The notes under the pieces: model-generated
What the model was told of the DNA's origin: nothing
Databases searched by the model: none
The model's input: the letters and a program-made list of their open reading frames with translations, nothing else
Program-made: the position numbers and the translations under genes
Source: Hordeum vulgare subsp. vulgare
Taxonomy: Eukaryota > Streptophyta > Magnoliopsida > Poales > Poaceae
Reading direction: 5' to 3'
Assembly: GCF_904849725.1 (NCBI RefSeq)
Contig: NC_058520.1
Coordinates: 347,941,670 to 348,005,669 of the forward strand
DNA: 64,000 nt
Shown here: positions 58,844 through 64,000 of the stretch, piece by piece
Position numbering within the stretch: the stretch's first letter is position 1
Layout: every line of letters begins with the position of its first letter

Positions 58844-60081
58844 TGTTGCTGGAGTTGAGTTGACGAGGAACTTACCTAGAATGCAGTCCGGGTCTTCCCG
58901 CGCCTCTTCTGTAGTGATGTGATTGATCCGGCCCCTGCCATTGAACTGCTGGTTGCGGAGGGCCTGGTTCCTTCCTGGTGCACCTTGACCGGGGTTGGGT
59001 GCATTCGGACGCGGTGCGTCGGGCTTCTTGTTGGGACACTGCCTGGAATAGTGCCCAGTCTAACCACACCCAAAGCAGATTACTTGCCCCGGAGGGTTGG
59101 TCTTGACTCCATCGTTGTTCGGCGGTTTGACTGCTGGCTTGGCTTGCTGCTAAGGCTGATAATTCTGGCGAAACACCGGATACTTGTACTCCTGCTGCTG
59201 AAAGTTGGGTCTTGCAGGTGCTGACTGCCATGGTCTTGGTCTTGCGCTACTGGGTCCTCCACTGCCTATCAGTTTGCGCTTGCGGGTGTCGTCCATTGCA
59301 CGACGCTTATGTTCCAGCATAAGCTCCTTGTTAACCAGCTCGCTGAAAGTCTGGCAGTCCCAAACCACCAGCTAGTATTGCAGGGACTGCTGTAGCCCTT
59401 CCATAAAGCGTTCCACCTTAGCGGCCTCAGTGTTAACATCTTCAGGCGCATACCTCGACAAGAGGTTAAACTTCTGCATGTACTCCTTAACAGTTCCACT
59501 GCCCTGCCTCAAGGCTCGGAATTCCCGCTTCTTAATGGTCATCAGTCCAGGTGGAATGTGAGACGCGCGAAATCCTTCCTTGAACATCACCCAAGTGATG
59601 ACTTGCCCTATCCGCATGATCTGGAATCCATCCCACCATGCTCTGGCGGTGCCTCCGAGACAGTGAGAAGCGTAAAGGACCTTCTCATGATCGTCGGTGC
59701 ACTTGACCAGCGCAAGGAGGTTTTCAATGGTGCGAATCCAGTCGTCGGCGTCCAGTGGTTCAGTCGACTCCGTGAATATGGGAGGCGTAGTCCGCATGAA
59801 CTCAGAAAGATTACAGCGAACACCGCCATTCCCATTCCGCGGCGGGTTGTCCACCAGGACTTGAGTCAGGTGCTGAATAGCGGCATTGCTGGCTTGACGC
59901 TCCTCCAGAAGAGCTTGAAGGATTGAGCCATCGTCAAGTTCTCAGGAGGAGGTGGCGGCGGAAGGTCTCTAGGCTACTCGTGGTGACCTCCAGCGTGAGC
60001 TTCTCCTTTGGTTCCCTACGGCGTCCCTGAGGAGCCGGTGCCCGGGTTGCCGAAGGTGCTGTTGCGGGTTGCGTTCACCAT
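58844..60081 (-). pseudogene. gag of the Tekay-type element (broken)
   Basis: A probable start at 60081 (MVNATRNSTFGNPG) meets stops near 60018 and a frame change near 59940. The main frame (59854-59372) contains DDWIRTIENLLALVKC, HCLGGTARAWWDGF and GSGTVKEYMQKFNLLSRYAPEDV, the retrotransposon gag core. After a stop, the zinc knuckle near 59075-59030 reads [21 protein letters not shown], so all its ligands are there but a stop lies inside it. Gag packages the element RNA. Confidence 0.85.
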
Positions 60082-60352
60082 CCTGTCATAAAACAGACAG
60101 GTCAAAATGCCACCTTGCTCGGGAATACAAGGATTCGCTCCTAGTAAGAGGGGGTCCAATACGTGCATGTGCCAAGTTTCAAAACCAAAGTTTTTGACAA
60201 ACTGGAAATTGCATTCATAAAAACTAGGTGATGTAGTCACTTACAGGCTGCCTAAGGCAATATGTGACTTACATCATGCACACATACGCAAATTAGAAAC
60301 GGATACATGGATACCCTATACTCGGGGTACTCCTAATTGCCTACGCTAAATC

Positions 60353-61108
60353 CTATGCGGCGGACTGTTCGGTCTCAAAGGCGGATTCAACATGATCCTC
60401 ATCTTCATCAACATCTTCCTCCTTTATAGGAGTGGAAGAAAGAATCCGCACATCACGTCGTCTCTTAGGCGAGGCGGCGAAGATCTCAGTGTACTCTTCC
60501 GCTGTCAGGCGGCGACTCCGAAGAGGGACTGCCTGGATGGGTAACACACCACCCCTAGTGGCAACAGCTGTCCTCCCTTTAGGTGCGCCTGCCTTCTATA
60601 GCTTGTCGGTCTGCATCTTCTCAGTGTGGAGCAGGCCCTTGGCTAGGTGCAGCTCTTCGCGAAGCTTGACTGATTCCTTAACCAGGAAGTGCGTCAGGGT
60701 GTCCGACGAGAGACTCAAGTAGGTCTGAAACCTTAATGGCATCCCATCCTCCGTGGCTGGGGTGAGTGTCCAACTCCCATCCAGTCCTTCCTTAATGAAA
60801 GGTAGGTGACGAGTGACAGGCTCATTAGCCATCTCAGGGAGGATGCTGCGGAGGTGCACGAGCGCCTCTCGTGCAGCCGTCTCCATTGCCAACATCAGCT
60901 CTCCCATCTGTGGTCCTTCGAAGAACCAACTAGACGGGGAGTCATTAGCCTTCACTATCACGTCCACGTGATATTCCTTAGTGTCGGCGTTGACCCAGTG
61001 CTCGTGGTAGAGGAAGATGGGCGTGTGACGTACGTGGCACTTCTCGAGACAATCCACCAGAAGTAGTGGGAAGCCGGTCTGTAGAAGCGTCTCAGGTACG
61101 GTAGCCAT
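60353..61108 (-). pseudogene. Extra ORF upstream of gag in the Tekay-type element (one internal stop)
   Basis: ATG at 61108 opens MATVPETLLQTGFPLLLVDC. The frame runs to a TAG near 60597 and continues in the same register to 60353, so one base change separates it from a 251-residue ORF. The middle is mostly helical in character (LMLAMETAAREALVHLRSIL, VKLREELHLAKGLLHTEKMQ), and the C-terminus is acidic (IKEEDVDEDEDHVE). It lies between PBS and gag. Similar frames occur in wheat sequences by memory, but I know no function. It could be an N-terminal gag extension or a separate protein. Confidence 0.6.
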
Positions 61109-61224
61109 CTACAAGGCATAGGAGAGAAGTCAGAAGGTTGTATGTGCAAAAGTTTTAGGCAAGGCGGGTGTTCTAACGTTCTCGGTTAACGTCCATGCTA
61201 TCTAAGGCTTCCTATAGTCAGGAT

Positions 61225-61237
61225 GGCTCTGATACCA
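61225..61237 (-). other. Primer binding site of the Tekay-type element
   Basis: On the minus strand TGGTATCAGAGCC lies four bases after the LTR end, an exact initiator-tRNA-Met complement. Confidence 0.92.
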
Positions 61238-61241
61238 GTTC

Positions 61242-64000
61242 TGTGGGGACCCCGACTAGCAAGTCGAATTCGCCGTGCCAAGTGACCCCAAGTATCAATG
61301 TTCACGGAACACAGATACTGAATAATAGAGTCTTACATCCAAGTACCAAAATTATTACATCAAACGACCAGAAGGTCGGGTTCAAGAATGAGGCCTAAGG
61401 CCAAATTAAACAGATACATCGAGTAGCGGAAACTCGTAAGGGCTAAGCGGTGCCCATGCCACCAAGCCTAAACAGACAGGCATTTTGACTTGGAAACGTC
61501 CTAGATCGCTGGTTCGTCTCCGACGGCGTACTCGTCGCCAAACTCCGGTCCTTCCAAGTCTGGTCAATAGTATAACTAGTGGCAAGCCAATGAGTACTTT
61601 GAATGTACTCGCAAACATCCCATGATATGAACGTTTATAGTGAAAAATAACAGTAACATGCATCTTTAGTGGAATGCAATTTGGTGGAATGATCAGGTAT
61701 ATGCAACAAGTTAAAGAACTACTCTTGAAGAACAGGTTACAGATATCAACATATCTGCTAAGGGTTGAACACACCGGGTTCACCCTATATGCCAAGTCAT
61801 CGGACTTGTCAGAATCTCAATGTATTAATGAGGGCTAAACCATCCGGGTTTACCCTATATGCCAACTCATCGGACTTGTCATAATCTCAATGTATTAATG
61901 AGGGCTAAACCATCCAGGTTTACCCTATATGCCAAGTCATCGGACTTGTCATAATCTCAATGTATTAATGAGGGCTAAACCATCCGGGTTTACCCTATAT
62001 GTCAAGTCACCGAAATTGATCATATTATTGTGATTATCATAACAACATCTTTTTAAAACCACACGCACACACTTTTGGTTTATGCGGAAACGCTGGACGT
62101 AGTTTAAGCAGCACCGCCCAACTATCCTTGACCGTGGACACGGCTATTCGAATAGTTTGACACTCTGCAGAGGTAGTACTCTGAACCCACGAGAAACGGG
62201 AAACTTCCGTGTCATCCACGACTCGCGGTATATCACATATACCCGAGGTAAGTACCTTATCATCATCTTTCCCCTCACGATACTAGACAAAGTGGTCCAC
62301 TCGATTGGTACCCAGCCCACATGTTGTACGTCTTACGAGCACCGACTCTGGACTGTATCAACCATGCAGGGACCAACGGTGTGCCTGGAACTCATAATAA
62401 TGGCATAGTCGTCCTACCTGGCACGACCCCATCACGAGAGTGACACCGATCACTCCCGCCACTAGTAATGTGGCTCTTTGCTAGTACCGACCAGAGTAAT
62501 CAACAAAGCCCCGTCCCATAAAGGGGTATCGTGGTCGTACTAGTAAGGTTGGGACGGTTGACACATCATAAATCTAATCCCATTTCCGAAACCATACTCA
62601 CACCAAAACACCGGTGCATCACTTCACCAAAAGTGATCACCAACTCATCATCACCCTCGGGCATTAATGGCACCCGACGGGGTTTTCATAAACTCTTTAT
62701 TTAACTCATCATCATGCTTGTGATAATATGCTCTATCTTTACTTGTCAACATGGTATTAGCATGACCCTCAAGGGTAGGGTCAAGCTCAATGCAATGATT
62801 CTATAATTCTACTAGTCAACATGACAGTAGCATGATCCTCGTAGATGATAAGATCAAGCTCATCACGTTCATGCTCCGAGGAGCCATATGAATAACATCA
62901 CTATCATGCAAGTGCTTCGATGAAGCCTTCGGTACCATCACATCAATGATGAACTGGCACTGGGATCACATGCAACGGGAAAATACTTGCTATACTAGCA
63001 TGCGACAATGTTTATGCTCAAGTCATGGTCAAAGGCTGCTTGCCTTGGTCAGCTAGGTATCCGGGGTCTTCGAGGTCTTCCGCTCCGGATCCTCCGTCAC
63101 TCGGTAACTCTACCGTCGAGAAAGGAATAAATAAATAATAGCTCTCACTAAAACAGATCACAAAGTGCTTTTAAAAATGTTGCAAAGTTTGAATAAATTC
63201 AGTTTATTGTTTTGGAAAATTTTCCTATAGTTTTTATTAGCTAACCATATTTATTTAAAAGCAAACAGAAGCAAACAAGTGCTTTCTAATATCATTTAAT
63301 TATACCAAAATAGTTTCTGTTTTTGATAAATCTCAAACACTATAGAATCAAATACTACACATTTTTAGAAAATTACTGGTGGAAGAATCATATTTTTCTA
63401 CTCGCTAAATATTTTTATAAAAATCATTTAAGCTACTGGATTGAAATAAAAGGAAAAGACCAAGGGGAACAGATCCAGTTGGCCCAGCCAGCAGGCCTGG
63501 CCACCAGGCGCGCGCGGGCCAGGTTCAAACCTGACCTGCGGGCCCCTGGGGTTAGCGTCAGCGGCTACGCGCACTGGCTGCCCCAGGACACCGACAGGTG
63601 GGCTCCACCTGTCGGGTCCTTCTCCTACCTCCAGGCAGCGAGGCTGCCGTTGTCCTCAGGGCAATCTAGGAGCGGGAACGGGTCCTTCGTGCCTCCGCCT
63701 ACCTGCTCGTGGTCGGGACGTCACCGGAGGTGGTCTGGGTCGCCGGCGACGAGGTGACCGTGGCGGAAGGGTTTCGGGTTGGTGTTGAACTAGTGGCTAG
63801 GGGCACGGATTTGCTCGGGAAAGTTGGGGGAAAAGTTCCTGGCGTCGAGGGGAGTGTAATGGGAGGTCGTGCAGCGCAGGAGCCGACGTGTAGCCGGAGA
63901 TCGACAGGAGCTCCGAAGCGGAGGGGCCTCGGTCGATCTCGAGCACCGGGGCTCTGCGAGCTCGATTGGGTGGCTAGGGGGTGTCTACTGGTTGTGTTGA
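61242..64000 (-). mobile_element. 5' LTR of the Tekay-type element (cut by window end)
   Basis: It matches 51346-54170 colinearly. About 2.76 kb is visible, and a full LTR would extend about 1.7 kb beyond the window. Divergence from the 3' LTR is a few per cent by eye and uneven along the length. Confidence 0.92.
61782..62030. repeat. LTR tandem repeat, 70-bp period, four units (5' LTR)
   Basis: ACCCTATATG recurs at 61782, 61852, 61922 and 61992. The copy number equals that of the 3' LTR, so the array predates insertion. Confidence 0.95.

Larger units (their letters stand above)
51346..64000 (-). mobile_element. Tekay/Del-type gypsy element with long LTRs (5' LTR runs off the window)
   Basis: On the minus strand it reads 5' LTR (from beyond 64000 to 61242), tRNA-Met PBS, an extra ORF, gag, protease-RT-RNase H, integrase and 3' LTR (55823-51346, 4478 bp). 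LTRs of about 4.5 kb in grasses recall the Erika/Sukkula group, which is a family-level guess. The left flank is an exon of the Tat antisense gene, and CACCA (51341-51345) would be half of its target duplication. Pol is nearly intact apart from a frameshift and a few stops. Confidence 0.9.

Noticed and set aside
61225..61237. Possible tRNA gene from the tRNA-Met match
   Set aside because: Only 13 bases complementary to the tRNA 3' end are present, at the position of a primer binding site.

Overview
The window is intergenic DNA from a large grass genome, almost certainly a member of the Triticeae (wheat, barley, Aegilops or rye). The clearest sign is a complete BARE/WIS/Angela-type copia element with its TGTTGGAAATATGCC terminus. 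Athila-type gypsy LTRs beginning TGATACGTCC, a gypsy element with LTRs of about 4.5 kb, and CACTA transposon remnants point the same way. I found no host protein-coding gene, no tRNA or rRNA gene and nothing bacterial. Nearly every base falls in nested, mostly broken transposable elements.

Layout. 1-8340: two direct copies (1-2627 and 5722-8340) of a non-autonomous retroelement tail with a gag-like pseudogene. A truncated gypsy 3' end (2628-5452) lies between them. 8173-17805: a minus-strand Tat-clade gypsy element whose pol is full of stops and frameshifts. It carries a plus-strand (antisense) multi-exon gene at about 8990-13199. 17806-28655: a minus-strand CACTA transposase/ORF2 remnant, split by a solo LTR nested in another LTR (20416-23518) and by a higher-order tandem repeat (23985-26580). 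28656-31477: a minus-strand gypsy spacer fragment with a solo LTR inserted. 31478-39815: two Athila-type elements in opposite orientation, the second (minus strand) having entered the reverse transcriptase of the first. 39816 to the window end: a second Tat-type element, inserted in the minus-strand Athila element. It contains a complete BARE element (40954-49606, target duplication ATGTG) and a Tekay/Del-type gypsy element with 4478-bp LTRs (51346 to beyond 64000).

The most interesting system is the antisense gene carried by the Tat-type elements. In both copies (plus strand 8990-13199; minus strand 49897-51345) the gene lies opposite to its retrotransposon and has GT-AG introns that join in phase. 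The intron phases flanking the coiled-coil exon agree (phase 0, then phase 1). In both, the phase-0 intron before that exon is filled with tandem repeats, although the two repeats are unrelated. An intron on the antisense strand would not be removed from the element's genomic RNA, so the gene can pass through reverse transcription with its introns. Antisense ORFs in Tat elements and tandem repeats near their 3' ends are known. The shared intron phases and repeat-filled homologous intron are what I add here.

All boundaries and family names come from reading by eye. Family names below the clade level are inference.
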